DNA of 64,000 nt from JBOZRQ01 sp050789255. GTDB lineage: Bacteria; Bacillota; Sulfobacillia; Symbiobacteriales; Symbiobacteriaceae. The notes beneath the pieces are model-generated. The model was not told where the DNA came from. It saw nothing but the letters and a program-made list of their open reading frames with translations, and searched no databases. The stretch is taken from assembly GCA_050789255.1 (NCBI GenBank), contig JBOZRQ010000007.1:131211-195210 (forward strand). Reading direction: 5' to 3'. Below, piece after piece: positions 25,556 through 33,877 of the stretch. The translations under genes and the position numbers were made by a program. Within the stretch, counting starts at the first letter, position 1, and each line of letters starts with the position of its first letter.

Positions 25556-26614
25556 TTACCACAACGAAAACCGGTCGTTCCTGGCCTGGTATAGATACGA
25601 TGTCCAGTGTTTATCGAGGACAGCCCGGCGGTATCCTCGATGCGCACGAAGGGCCATGCCTAGGGAGAAGGCAACACCTAGTTCTGCGTAACCGGTGAAC
25701 GCTCCCGCAACGCTGATGCTAAGGGCGATTGCGCCATCTTTGCTGAATACTGCATCTACAGCAGCACGCTTTAGTTCTCGAATCAGGGCAAGTCCATCCG
25801 ACTCAAGTTCATGGTGATACTCTCGCGTCCAGGCCGCAACTTCCGCGGATGTTTTGCTCCCCTTGATGGCCTCGACATATCTGGCGTTGGTCGCGGTGTA
25901 GGCTCTACGGAGCCCTTCCATATCCGGATCGCGACGTATCTCAAGAATTCTCCGGAACTGCCTAACGCTTGGCCGACCCAGGTTAAGCCGTCCGGTAGAA
26001 GTTAGGTATATCCTCTTGATAGCCCTGGTTCGCTCGTCAGCAAGGTCGTCTTTGTCGGAAAAACCATCAGTTGGTTCCTCAAAAAACGAAGACGCTCCTG
26101 TGGCGGACAGGACAAGGTTGTTCGCAAATTGAAACGCATCATCTTGATCAGTGACCGGCGGGATAACAGGACTGGAGCAGGCTCGTACCAACGCATGCAT
26201 GATCAGGAAGCCGACTTCGGGAAACGCCCCAAAAAAGCGCCCCGTCTCCCTTACCCAACCCGATTCTGTCAGTTGGACCCATGTGTTGGGCAAGAGTTTC
26301 TGTGCGTCGATATAGTAGGCGTATTGCGGGTCAACCATGTCCGGCTTGAGCCCAGGAGGGCACGGGTACGCACAAATCTGTTGTATGTACTGATGTGCGC
26401 GAGCCTTCTCCGAAGGCGACGGGGCATGGCCTTCCACCCACTGCTCATGCGCTTCGCAGAGCAGCATTGCGACTTCCCTATCTGGATGCATCGGTAGCGG
26501 ATTGAAATCACGGTAAGGGACGATGCACTGGAAGTGGTCCCATGTCAGAAGAGAACCAAACAAGAACTCCGCGTTGCTAATCGACCAGTGGGGATAGTAA
26601 AGGCCAACTTGCAT
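25556..26614 (-). CDS. DUF6236-like protein
   Basis: A 352-residue protein whose N-terminus (MQVGLYYPHWSISNAEFL...WDHFQCIVPYRDFNPLP) resembles DUF6236 proteins, which start with a YYP motif and a W-x-x-x-x-RIVP segment. The C-terminal 60 residues contain a hydrophobic stretch (ALSISVAGAFTGYAELGVAFSLGMAL) that may be a membrane hairpin. No catalytic motif is seen. The ATG at 26614 with AGGAGG four bases upstream is the start; the frame reaches 26635 without a better site. Function unknown; DUF6236 is recalled from memory, not searched. Confidence 0.7.
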   Translation of the reverse strand: MQVGLYYPHWSISNAEFLFGSLLTWDHFQCIVPYRDFNPLPMHPDREVAMLLCEAHEQWVEGHAPSPSEKARAHQYIQQICAYPCPPGLKPDMVDPQYAYYIDAQKLLPNTWVQLTESGWVRETGRFFGAFPEVGFLIMHALVRACSSPVIPPVTDQDDAFQFANNLVLSATGASSFFEEPTDGFSDKDDLADERTRAIKRIYLTSTGRLNLGRPSVRQFRRILEIRRDPDMEGLRRAYTATNARYVEAIKGSKTSAEVAAWTREYHHELESDGLALIRELKRAAVDAVFSKDGAIALSISVAGAFTGYAELGVAFSLGMALRAHRGYRRAVLDKHWTSYLYQARNDRFSLW

Positions 26615-26731
26615 GTTTCCTCCTGGAAATAACAAGAAAGTGTGTACTCCACGGTTGCTCTACGTGGTTCCGCTGCGGAAGGTAGCTAGACCTCCTTAGT
26701 CGGGCTGAACTTGCCAAGAGTCCCGTACAGG

Positions 26732-27007
26732 CTAGGATCGGTCGCCCTTGACCTCGCCCGTAGCTGGCGTCGGCGCCAACGATGACGGCGAAGCCGGCTC
26801 GCTCGTGGATGTGTGCCTCTGGGGCGTGGTCAACATCCTGTGCAAGTGGATCGCAAACATCCTTGTACGTTGTTCAACCTGGGTCCACACATCGTCCATG
26901 ATCTCGCCCACCCTGGTCAAATCATGATAACCATGATTCTTGACCATAACGAGCAAGAACAAACCACCCTCGGCAGGCTTTCGTTGGATACCTGGCCCCA
27001 CCGACAA
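26732..27007 (-). CDS. Small hypothetical protein in the cargo block
   Basis: An open frame of 91 codons from a TTG at 27007, four bases after the stop of the Mrr-type gene. The middle contains a plausible helix (DLTRVGEIMDDVWTQVEQR) and the C-terminal third is low complexity (Ser/Pro/Thr). The start is uncertain: a TTG about 17 codons further in is better placed behind GAGGGTGG. Coding status rests on position and helix-like composition only. Confidence 0.4.
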   Translation of the reverse strand: MSVGPGIQRKPAEGGLFLLVMVKNHGYHDLTRVGEIMDDVWTQVEQRTRMFAIHLHRMLTTPQRHTSTSEPASPSSLAPTPATGEVKGDRS

Positions 27008-27010
27008 CGC

Positions 27011-27961
27011 TCAGGGCCGGTGGTATGGGTTCTTGTCAATGACGGCGGCACGCAGCTTTGTTCTCAGCAACTCAGGAAGATCCCCCTCCATCTCTAGAAG
27101 ACGGACAATCTCCTCCATGTGACATAAGACCACTGTGGCTTTTGACAGGGACTCGCGGCACATATGGACGGCGGCGTCCGTAAAGTCTGACGCGGAGAGG
27201 AAAATACCCCTGGCATGTCCCCGGTTGAATACACGAACCAAGTGCTGAGCTACCTCACCGGGGCCTAGCGGCCTATTCCACCACTTGATCTCGACAAGAT
27301 AGAGATTACCGTCCAGTTCTACCACACCGTCGATTTGCTCAACTATCCCTTCGCCGTCCTGTCCGCAGAGGGTAAAGGCTTCTCTGATGGAAATGCCAGC
27401 CACCCTAAACAAGCGGTTAAGAACGCCTTCGAGCATCTTGCCCCTTCGCTGTGGGTCATTAACTGTAAAGAGGCTAGTCAGGTCAGCACGGATTGATTGA
27501 AGTTGGGCGCGTTTCTGCTTGATCGCCTCTAGTTTGGCGTCGTGCTCTTCTCGTCTCTTTTGGGCTTCTCTCTCCCTCTCCTGATTCATTCGAGTGAAAG
27601 AGTCCTTCACGTTCACGAGCTGACATATTTCGGCAATTAGCCCCTTGGCCTTAAGTTGGTCCGCTGGCCAGCATGAAGCGAAGCTATCAAACTGTGTGAC
27701 ACGCTTCAAGATTTCTCTTCGCTCTCGTATGGCGGCTTCGCCCCGCTGATTAAGGCGTACTAACACAGTTCGGGCGATCTCGTACTTGTTAATTTCATCC
27801 GGATCGCTTCGTACTCGGCGCTGCAAATCCTGAAGGATGGTCTCGCTTACTCCAGCTCCTTGGAAGAAGACAATAACACCCTGCTTGGAACGGCAGAGTA
27901 GCGGAATGGTATCCACCAGCAGATCAAGCAGCTCCGGAGGATAGTGAAAAGTTACATCCAT
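27011..27961 (-). CDS. Mrr-type restriction endonuclease-like protein with coiled coil
   Basis: A 316-residue protein. An N-terminal region (FHYPPELLDLLVDTIPLLCR) leads into a charged coiled coil near residues 120-160 (EREREAQKRREEH) and a C-terminal PD-(D/E)xK nuclease domain with EQIDGVVELDG and YLVEIKW, matching the Mrr_cat layout. Families with this architecture are widespread and usually lack a cognate methylase; none is adjacent here. The N-terminal part may be a sensor. ATG behind AAGGAGG. Confidence 0.82.
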   Translation of the reverse strand: MDVTFHYPPELLDLLVDTIPLLCRSKQGVIVFFQGAGVSETILQDLQRRVRSDPDEINKYEIARTVLVRLNQRGEAAIRERREILKRVTQFDSFASCWPADQLKAKGLIAEICQLVNVKDSFTRMNQEREREAQKRREEHDAKLEAIKQKRAQLQSIRADLTSLFTVNDPQRRGKMLEGVLNRLFRVAGISIREAFTLCGQDGEGIVEQIDGVVELDGNLYLVEIKWWNRPLGPGEVAQHLVRVFNRGHARGIFLSASDFTDAAVHMCRESLSKATVVLCHMEEIVRLLEMEGDLPELLRTKLRAAVIDKNPYHRP

Positions 27962-28039
27962 ACCTCTGTCCTCCTTGCAGGCTTAGGCCGGATATTCCGC
28001 CAACGCATGATTTGATTGCATACCCGTGACCAACGCCTC

Positions 28040-28621
28040 TTACCAAGAGCTATACGTGAGTCGAGTCTTGGCCTTGGTCGCCATTAGGTAATCGTTGATC
28101 GCCTTGGTTATCGCAGAGTTGGGGTTAGACACCTTTCGAGTCCGATAAAACATGGCCCAGATCGCGGCAGCGTCATGAAAGTCCACTTTTTTGCGCCCCA
28201 AGTGGTAGCACCCTGTAAAGAGATTCGGTTGCGCTGCTTGCAGCTTCTCGAAACCATACTTACTCGAACAGGTGGACAAGCAAAGGACCCGCTTCTGGGC
28301 CACGGACACAGGCTCCACTAAACGCCGAATCAGAGTGCCAACTTCCTCCCAGGAAGCGTACTCCCCCAGCAATCCGACTCCATCCTGGTTGGCATGACCT
28401 GAAATGTGAACGAAACTTACGGCTTTATAAGCGGGCTGACTTCGTTTGAGAAGGGCTTCAAATGTATCCCGTGATGTGATCTTATATCGGACCGTAGAAG
28501 ATCTCAGTCCACGGTTTGTTAACAGTGCGTACACCATGTCAGCTTCCGTTGGCACTCCGAACGCAATCTCATGGTCAGCGGGAAAATCTAGTAACACGTA
28601 CTCGTACTTGGGGCGGCCCAC
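28040..28621 (-). CDS. Caspase/CHAT-like cysteine peptidase
   Basis: A 193-residue protein with a His-Cys dyad in the caspase-clan arrangement: HISGHA near residue 75, after the strand AVSFV, and CLSTCSS near residue 116, after KRV. The helix between them and the C-terminal TKAINDYL helix fit a minimal CHAT/caspase-like fold. It starts with GTG 60 bases after the helicase stop, apparently in the same transcript as the nuclease-helicase pair. Its likely role is a death or signalling protease triggered by the upstream proteins; this is inference. Confidence 0.75.
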   Translation of the reverse strand: MGRPKYEYVLLDFPADHEIAFGVPTEADMVYALLTNRGLRSSTVRYKITSRDTFEALLKRSQPAYKAVSFVHISGHANQDGVGLLGEYASWEEVGTLIRRLVEPVSVAQKRVLCLSTCSSKYGFEKLQAAQPNLFTGCYHLGRKKVDFHDAAAIWAMFYRTRKVSNPNSAITKAINDYLMATKAKTRLTYSSW

Positions 28622-28681
28622 TCTATCACCTGCTGCATCAGTATCGCGATCTCGTGAAATGTTGGTCTGTCAATTTGGTGC

Positions 28682-31600
28682 TCAACGCTCGAAGTTCTCA
28701 AGCAGAGTAATGTCCATACTAATCCGGCGGTTCATGCTGCCGGAAGTTGCCAAGGCGGCCACTTTGGCTTCGATAACAAGATCATCTTCCAACCATGAGA
28801 AGACTGCTGGGGCTTCCTCCTTTTGCACATAACCTAACTTGACATCGCGATAGTAAACCTCAACCGCGTTTGGATCAACTGCATTGGTGGGTTGTGGCCG
28901 CAACGTAAGCTGGGCACCTGCCCGGATCTCCGACAACAACTCTGGGTGATAGTATTGCAGCCCCACCACGAAGGCCCTGTGATGCTTGGAGACGGCTCGT
29001 ATTAGCCGTCCAGCATAACGACGTGTCGCCTGGAGCAGTAAAGCCTTACCGAATGAATCCAGGGCCAACTGCTCGACCTGGGGGATATCTAGGCGGTTAA
29101 ACCACTGGATGAAGTGCCTCACGGAAAAAAGCCGCAGAGTATACCGCTCATGGTAGGCCCTTCCCACCGTTTCGGCTACGATCCTATCTCGAATCCCAAG
29201 GGTAGCACATGCCGCACCAGCCCTTGTGGACACACCAGCCTTGATGTAGGCAGGGAGATATACGAACTCTTCATCCACTTCAGCTTCCTCGTTGTCGGCT
29301 GTTAGGGCAGCCCAGAACAAAACTATTGCGTTAACAGCCCAAGGAAGTTTGTACCGGATAAAGTCGCCTACATAATCCACGCACTGTGATACTGCTTCTT
29401 CAACCTCGTCTGTCGCAGCGGTGTCTACAGACTTGCCAGTTTCCAGAAACATCGAAGCAAGTTCAGGCATTGAACCACCATGAAGCCACGAATCCAAGAG
29501 AGCCGCGTGATTCATTGTCTCGAACTGGCGCTTTGGCCTGGTTCCCTCAAGGCCAACCGTCAATTCCAGAAGTACATCTAAGACATTCGCACTTATTCGA
29601 CCGTCTGAAGTCCGAACGCTGGAAAACGAGTGAGGTTGAGATATTACGGTCTCTGCAAGCTTAGCGTACAACTGTCGGCAGTCTCGCAAGGGAAGACCAG
29701 AAATGGAGAAAAGCTTCTTGATGTCCTGATCATTGACCACCTGGTTTACAGCGACTGATGCGCGCTCAAACAACTTCTCCACAGCTTCTGCGTCTTCCTG
29801 AAGGTAGGCAGCAGCCAAGGATTTGGAGGCGATGCGAGACGGTTCCAACCCAAGCCCTTCAAAGGCCATTACCATCGTCTTGAGTTGCTCTACCACTTCG
29901 TTGTCTTCTGCCGCAAGAGCCTGGTCTGAAACGGTCAGTAGTTTTTCAAGGTAGCTATGTACCTCTAGTTGCCTAGACGCCTCTGCGTTCGAAAGGCCAA
30001 TAAACCGCTCGTACGCGTGGTTTCCGGCGAGTGCATGGGTAGGGTCCTCGATAAGGATAACCGATCCTTCTGTCTCTCTGAGAGCCCGTCCAGCGCGACC
30101 GACCAGATTCAAGAAGCTACGAAGGTCAAGGGGGACAGCCCTTTTGTCTTTGAAACGGATGGGTTGAGCAATGATCAGATGGGTTATGGGCAGATTAACC
30201 CCTTCTAGGAGCGACGGTGTGGCCACCAGCACCTTGATCCCCTTGGCACCTGTAGTCTCTTCAATCGCCTCCCTAACCTCATCAGGCACGCTTCCGTGAT
30301 GATAGGCTACGCCCTTGGGTGCCAACTTGGTTATGAGAGGATGCCTGTCAGTCAAAGTGCGGCCAAGACGTTCAACCCAAGGTGCATCTGATTGTACCGG
30401 TAGCGCCTCGGCTAGTCGCTTGGCCAAGGCGACAGCCCAGATTGGCCGCGGACTATAAACCAATATGGTGCCCGGTTGTCCAGCCAAGATCTTAGCCAGA
30501 TAGACTGCGATATCGGATGCATTTACATCAGCGGTTGGCTCCGATGTTCGCCCTGATCGGTCGTAGAGTCTGGTGGTCAGTTTGAACTTGAATATCCCGG
30601 AAATGGTATGGGGACTGACTCGGATACGCGGTAGATCTGGGAACACCATGCTAAGGCTCGACCGAGCAGCGAGTTTGTGGTTCTCATACCTGAGTTCGCT
30701 CTTCTTCTCCTGTCTCTTGCGCCCCTCCGGTTGCCAATCGCCGTACGGCTCGTGCCAACAGACACTCAGCAGAGAGCGTGTCGGGCGCCAACTGGTAACC
30801 ACTGCCGTTGCTCCGTTAAGCGATTCTTGTGCCAGCCAATCCTGGAGTTCCTTCACTTTGCTCATTACGGCAGAGCAGATGATCAACCGTGGAAGGGGCA
30901 CCCCAAGATCCACTAAGGATCGAAGAGCAATAAGAGTTTCCTCTTGAATCATTCCGCGTTGTTCTTCGGCAATTTTGTGGAACTCATCATAGATGACCAG
31001 ACTTGTGGTCAAAAGAAAACCCGCTTGCCGCCTTATCAGCGATGATAGCCGTTCAGGGGTGACCACGACTACTCTGGCCCTTTTCAGGAGATAGTCGTCG
31101 AGGACATCAACAAACTCAAAGTCGCCTAGTGCTGAGGACACAGTGAGGCCGAGAGGGTTCAGCCGTCGGCCCAGGTCTCCCTCCACCTGCCTAACCAAGG
31201 CGCGAGTGGGCACGACGTAAATACAAGTTGCTTCCTCTTGCTCCTCAAGGGCACGAACTATGGCCAACTCACATAGCAGGGTTTTTCCTGCACTCGTCGG
31301 CATTGAGATGATTCGATGGCCGACCCCATCTCTGATAAATCCCTGGTCAATGGCGTGTTTCTGGGAAGGCCATAACTCTATAATCGGTGCGGGTAAGCCC
31401 GGCAGACGACTCGTGCCGGTCAAAACATCCAAGTATTCTGGCCTCAGCAAACCTGTAAGATTTGCTCGCACCGAATTATGATGTACCAACTCAACCATAG
31501 AAGCAATATCATCAACAAACCAGTAGTGGAACGACGATAACCGTCCAGCAAACACCAAGGCCCGTTTGAACAGAGGCATAACCTGCTCCTCTAGCAATCG

Positions 31601-32224
31601 GTCCATGTGGGAGAACCCTCTCCGAATGGCCCGAACATGCAAGTCAAGAGCCTGCAAGACATTCTTCCAAAGGTACCCATCTAGGAGTTGCGGGAAGTCC
31701 TCCACTCCCGCATTGCCGAACTGGCCGGCACTCACCGCGGCCAGCTTTTCCACTTGCATGTAATCACGGCGCAGATAGGCCAGAACAGGCTCTGGCACAC
31801 GAATCCCAATCATGGTAGCGTCAACTTTACCGCCAAGGAGAGCTGCATTACTGGATAGCCCAGCCTTCGAATAGCAAAGACAAGCCCTCAAATGCAATAG
31901 GGCACTGGGAGGTAACCATTCTACTGTCACACCGGCCAGGTATTCGTAACACTGGGCAGCGAGTGCCCATGCTTGTTCACGAATTGATGGGTCTTGGTCG
32001 AACACCTCATCAGGTTCGTTGGCCAGAGTTTCCAAGTAGATGGCATATCCCTGGAGTTCCTTGAGTTGTTTGTCCAAGTCCAAGTCCTGGGAGACATCGA
32101 AGCTCGCTCTCAAGACCGACGCTTTAGCAGAGTATAGAACCCGGCGGATTTCCTGAATAGTATCCTGGTAACCACCGGCGGCGAAGATAAATTTCAGGCT
32201 AGATCCCTCAAGATACGAGTGCAT
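28682..32224 (-). CDS. Superfamily 2 helicase with C-terminal HIRAN domain (HamB-like)
   Basis: An 1180-residue Ski2/DEAD-type helicase. About 290 helical N-terminal residues precede the motor: motif I TSAGKT near 312, motif II DEFH near 413, motif III-like CSAVM, then VLVATPSLLEGVNLP and motif VI LVGRAGRAL near 707. The last 90 residues (VVGLQYYHPELL, NAVDPNAVEVYY, KLGYVQ) are a HIRAN domain, a module that binds DNA ends or remodelled forks. It overlaps the upstream nuclease gene by 31 bases. Together they match the two-gene Hachiman/AbpAB layout, with HIRAN as a possible distinctive addition. Confidence 0.85.
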   Translation of the reverse strand: MHSYLEGSSLKFIFAAGGYQDTIQEIRRVLYSAKASVLRASFDVSQDLDLDKQLKELQGYAIYLETLANEPDEVFDQDPSIREQAWALAAQCYEYLAGVTVEWLPPSALLHLRACLCYSKAGLSSNAALLGGKVDATMIGIRVPEPVLAYLRRDYMQVEKLAAVSAGQFGNAGVEDFPQLLDGYLWKNVLQALDLHVRAIRRGFSHMDRLLEEQVMPLFKRALVFAGRLSSFHYWFVDDIASMVELVHHNSVRANLTGLLRPEYLDVLTGTSRLPGLPAPIIELWPSQKHAIDQGFIRDGVGHRIISMPTSAGKTLLCELAIVRALEEQEEATCIYVVPTRALVRQVEGDLGRRLNPLGLTVSSALGDFEFVDVLDDYLLKRARVVVVTPERLSSLIRRQAGFLLTTSLVIYDEFHKIAEEQRGMIQEETLIALRSLVDLGVPLPRLIICSAVMSKVKELQDWLAQESLNGATAVVTSWRPTRSLLSVCWHEPYGDWQPEGRKRQEKKSELRYENHKLAARSSLSMVFPDLPRIRVSPHTISGIFKFKLTTRLYDRSGRTSEPTADVNASDIAVYLAKILAGQPGTILVYSPRPIWAVALAKRLAEALPVQSDAPWVERLGRTLTDRHPLITKLAPKGVAYHHGSVPDEVREAIEETTGAKGIKVLVATPSLLEGVNLPITHLIIAQPIRFKDKRAVPLDLRSFLNLVGRAGRALRETEGSVILIEDPTHALAGNHAYERFIGLSNAEASRQLEVHSYLEKLLTVSDQALAAEDNEVVEQLKTMVMAFEGLGLEPSRIASKSLAAAYLQEDAEAVEKLFERASVAVNQVVNDQDIKKLFSISGLPLRDCRQLYAKLAETVISQPHSFSSVRTSDGRISANVLDVLLELTVGLEGTRPKRQFETMNHAALLDSWLHGGSMPELASMFLETGKSVDTAATDEVEEAVSQCVDYVGDFIRYKLPWAVNAIVLFWAALTADNEEAEVDEEFVYLPAYIKAGVSTRAGAACATLGIRDRIVAETVGRAYHERYTLRLFSVRHFIQWFNRLDIPQVEQLALDSFGKALLLQATRRYAGRLIRAVSKHHRAFVVGLQYYHPELLSEIRAGAQLTLRPQPTNAVDPNAVEVYYRDVKLGYVQKEEAPAVFSWLEDDLVIEAKVAALATSGSMNRRISMDITLLENFER

Positions 32225-33078
32225 ACCTCATCACCTACCCGCCCAACGGCCTTTGATAGCTGAGCGAAATCGTTGTCAGGGAATGCGAGAATAACCATAT
32301 GCCGATGCCTCAGGGAAGGGGCCTCTAGCTGCTTATATGCCAAGTACGGACTACGCTCCGTGATATGCGACGTCACAAAAAATGCTCCATAGTGAAAGCG
32401 GTTACCACCAGGCAGAAAGTCCTTGTGCGGTCGGAATATGGCTCGTTGCGCCTGCGGCAGCTGCCGCCTTACAGTCTTGAAAGTGTCTTGCAGGGTGTTG
32501 TAGATCGTGGTGACAAAGAACGAATTGACCTTGGTGCAGTGAGGAGCCATCTGCTTCTCACTTATCGTTTTTGTCTCCCACACTCTAACGGAATGCTGTC
32601 CCTCACAGTCAAAGAACTCCATGAAGTCTATACCTGGTACGGTAGTATGCTCCTTGGGCGGATTGACCGCCATAGGATCTCCAATTTCAACGTACCAGTG
32701 AGCTAAGCACTCTCCCACCAAGCTTGTCAGATCATAACCGGCAGCACCAATCAATTCTGTTGCGCCTTTGTCTTGTGCTAACAGCAGTTGATCAGCTGGG
32801 GTCAACCGCCCGCACAGAGCGCGACTAAAGGCCCGAAATCGACCGATCACCAACTTAAGCTTGATCAGTCGGTCACGCGGGGAATCCTCTGTTTCCCTGA
32901 TGGCGTCCAGCAGATCTTCGTCAGCAAAGGTATTATACAAACGCTCGCCAAATTGCTCGATAAACTCATCAAAGTGGTCGGAGAACTCCGGGCTGTCCTT
33001 ATGCACAAAGATCAGATCGCTAAGCACATATTCTTTTGCTACGTCTGGCACGGTTGGACCGTTGATCCACTCTTTCAA
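32194..33078 (-). CDS. HamA-like (DUF1837-type) nuclease
   Basis: A 294-residue protein. Its C-terminal half carries a PD-(D/E)xK-type core: GIDFMEFFD near residue 160, then the strand VRVWETKTI with the E-x-K pair near 178. This fits the HamA/DUF1837 nuclease partnered with a HamB helicase in Hachiman defence. The TTG at 33078 behind AGGAGG (seven bases) is the start; a TTG at 33096 would place the ribosome site inside the gene. First gene of the leftward operon. The family call is by motif and partner, so AbpA or a related nuclease is possible. Confidence 0.72.
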   Translation of the reverse strand: MKEWINGPTVPDVAKEYVLSDLIFVHKDSPEFSDHFDEFIEQFGERLYNTFADEDLLDAIRETEDSPRDRLIKLKLVIGRFRAFSRALCGRLTPADQLLLAQDKGATELIGAAGYDLTSLVGECLAHWYVEIGDPMAVNPPKEHTTVPGIDFMEFFDCEGQHSVRVWETKTISEKQMAPHCTKVNSFFVTTIYNTLQDTFKTVRRQLPQAQRAIFRPHKDFLPGGNRFHYGAFFVTSHITERSPYLAYKQLEAPSLRHRHMVILAFPDNDFAQLSKAVGRVGDEVCTRILRDLA

Positions 33079-33135
33079 ACTGGCCCCTCCTACCAATCTG
33101 GACGCCGTATAAAACTTTCGTATTTATACTAACTC

Positions 33136-33156
33136 GGTATACTATTCTTGTATACC
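33136..33156. promoter_or_regulatory. Inverted repeat GGTATAC-N7-GTATACC, candidate operator
   Basis: Perfect 7-bp arms with a 7-base spacer, about 58 bases upstream of the HamA-like start and next to a candidate -10. It has the form of a dimeric repressor site, but no regulator gene is visible in the transposon. Confidence 0.5.
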
Positions 33157-33267
33157 CGAAAAAACAGTGCCCAGTATGACCAATTAAGCCAGATCAGTAT
33201 TCAGACCCATTTGCACCCACCTGAATACGACTTCACCGAGTGGCCCCTTGCCGGTAGAGTGCAGCAA

Positions 33268-33306
33268 AAGAAGAGAGTCCTGTCCCCAGCAGGGGACAGG
33301 ACTCTC
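33268..33306 (+). repeat. Hairpin repeat, copy A
   Basis: A 39-bp sequence containing a perfect 15-bp stem (GAGAGTCCTGTCCCC and complement) with an AGCA loop. It is identical to copy B at 36689-36727. Four bases further it is followed by TGTTGACAAAT. Confidence 0.8.
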
Positions 33307-33598
33307 AGGCTGTTGACAAATCCACTTCCCATTCATGACGTGTGCATATCCATGCACCGCCTCTGGGCTTGAGATGTACAGCCCAGTATGTTCTTGCGAG
33401 CCTTGCCCAGCACACGTCGCCTACCGCAACCATTCACCAACCGCAAAACCATTTCGCTGTTTAAAGGTTTCCTGACAGTTTTGTCGAATCAAACTAGATG
33501 GCAGAGCTGTTCGAACAGGTGCGACCAAACGGTAGCTTGGCCGTCTCTTTCTCCACCCGTACCCGCACGACGAACACCTACATACTGGAGGGCTGACT

Positions 33599-33877
33599 GT
33601 GAGCAGCGAACACGAGAATGTCGCAGCCGATAAGAAGGAAAAGGACTTTACGATCATCGTGAATGCCCGTGCGAAAGTGGTTCAGGACAAGGAACTGACG
33701 TTCAACCAGATCGTTGGCCTGGCTTTCAATCCGGTACCGTCCGGCGAGAACATCGTCTTCACCATCCTTTATCGGAACGGGCATGGCAACAAGCCGGAGG
33801 GTAGCATGGACGAGGGTGAGTCTGTGAAGATCAAGGAAGGTATGATTTTCGATGTCACACCAACTGATAAGTCGTAG
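33599..33877 (+). CDS. Ubiquitin-like protein (multiubiquitin-domain type)
   Basis: A 92-residue protein: a short charged N-terminus, then one beta-grasp domain with the multiubiquitin family pattern (FTIIVNARAKVV, LTFNQIVGLAF, KPEGSMDEGESVKIKEGMIFDVTPTDKS). It contains one domain, not tandem copies, and ends in DKS rather than the Gly-Gly of eukaryotic ubiquitin. It is presumably the modifier activated by the next gene. GTG start with GGAGGG upstream; it overlaps the E1 gene by 26 bases. Confidence 0.85.
   Translation: MSSEHENVAADKKEKDFTIIVNARAKVVQDKELTFNQIVGLAFNPVPSGENIVFTILYRNGHGNKPEGSMDEGESVKIKEGMIFDVTPTDKS

Larger units (their letters stand above)
33079..33598. other. Divergent intergenic region between the HamA-like and ubiquitin-like operons
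   Basis: Holds the inverted repeat at 33136-33156, the perfect hairpin at 33268-33306, and presumably both divergent promoters. A weak candidate for the rightward operon is CTGACA at 33472 with TAGATG 17 bases on; TATAAA near 33118 is a candidate leftward -10. No gene is seen. Confidence 0.5.

Noticed and set aside
33268..33306. Hairpin copy A as an ordinary terminator
   Set aside because: No gene ends nearby in either direction, and an identical inverted copy occurs 3.4 kb away, so a plain terminator reading does not explain it.
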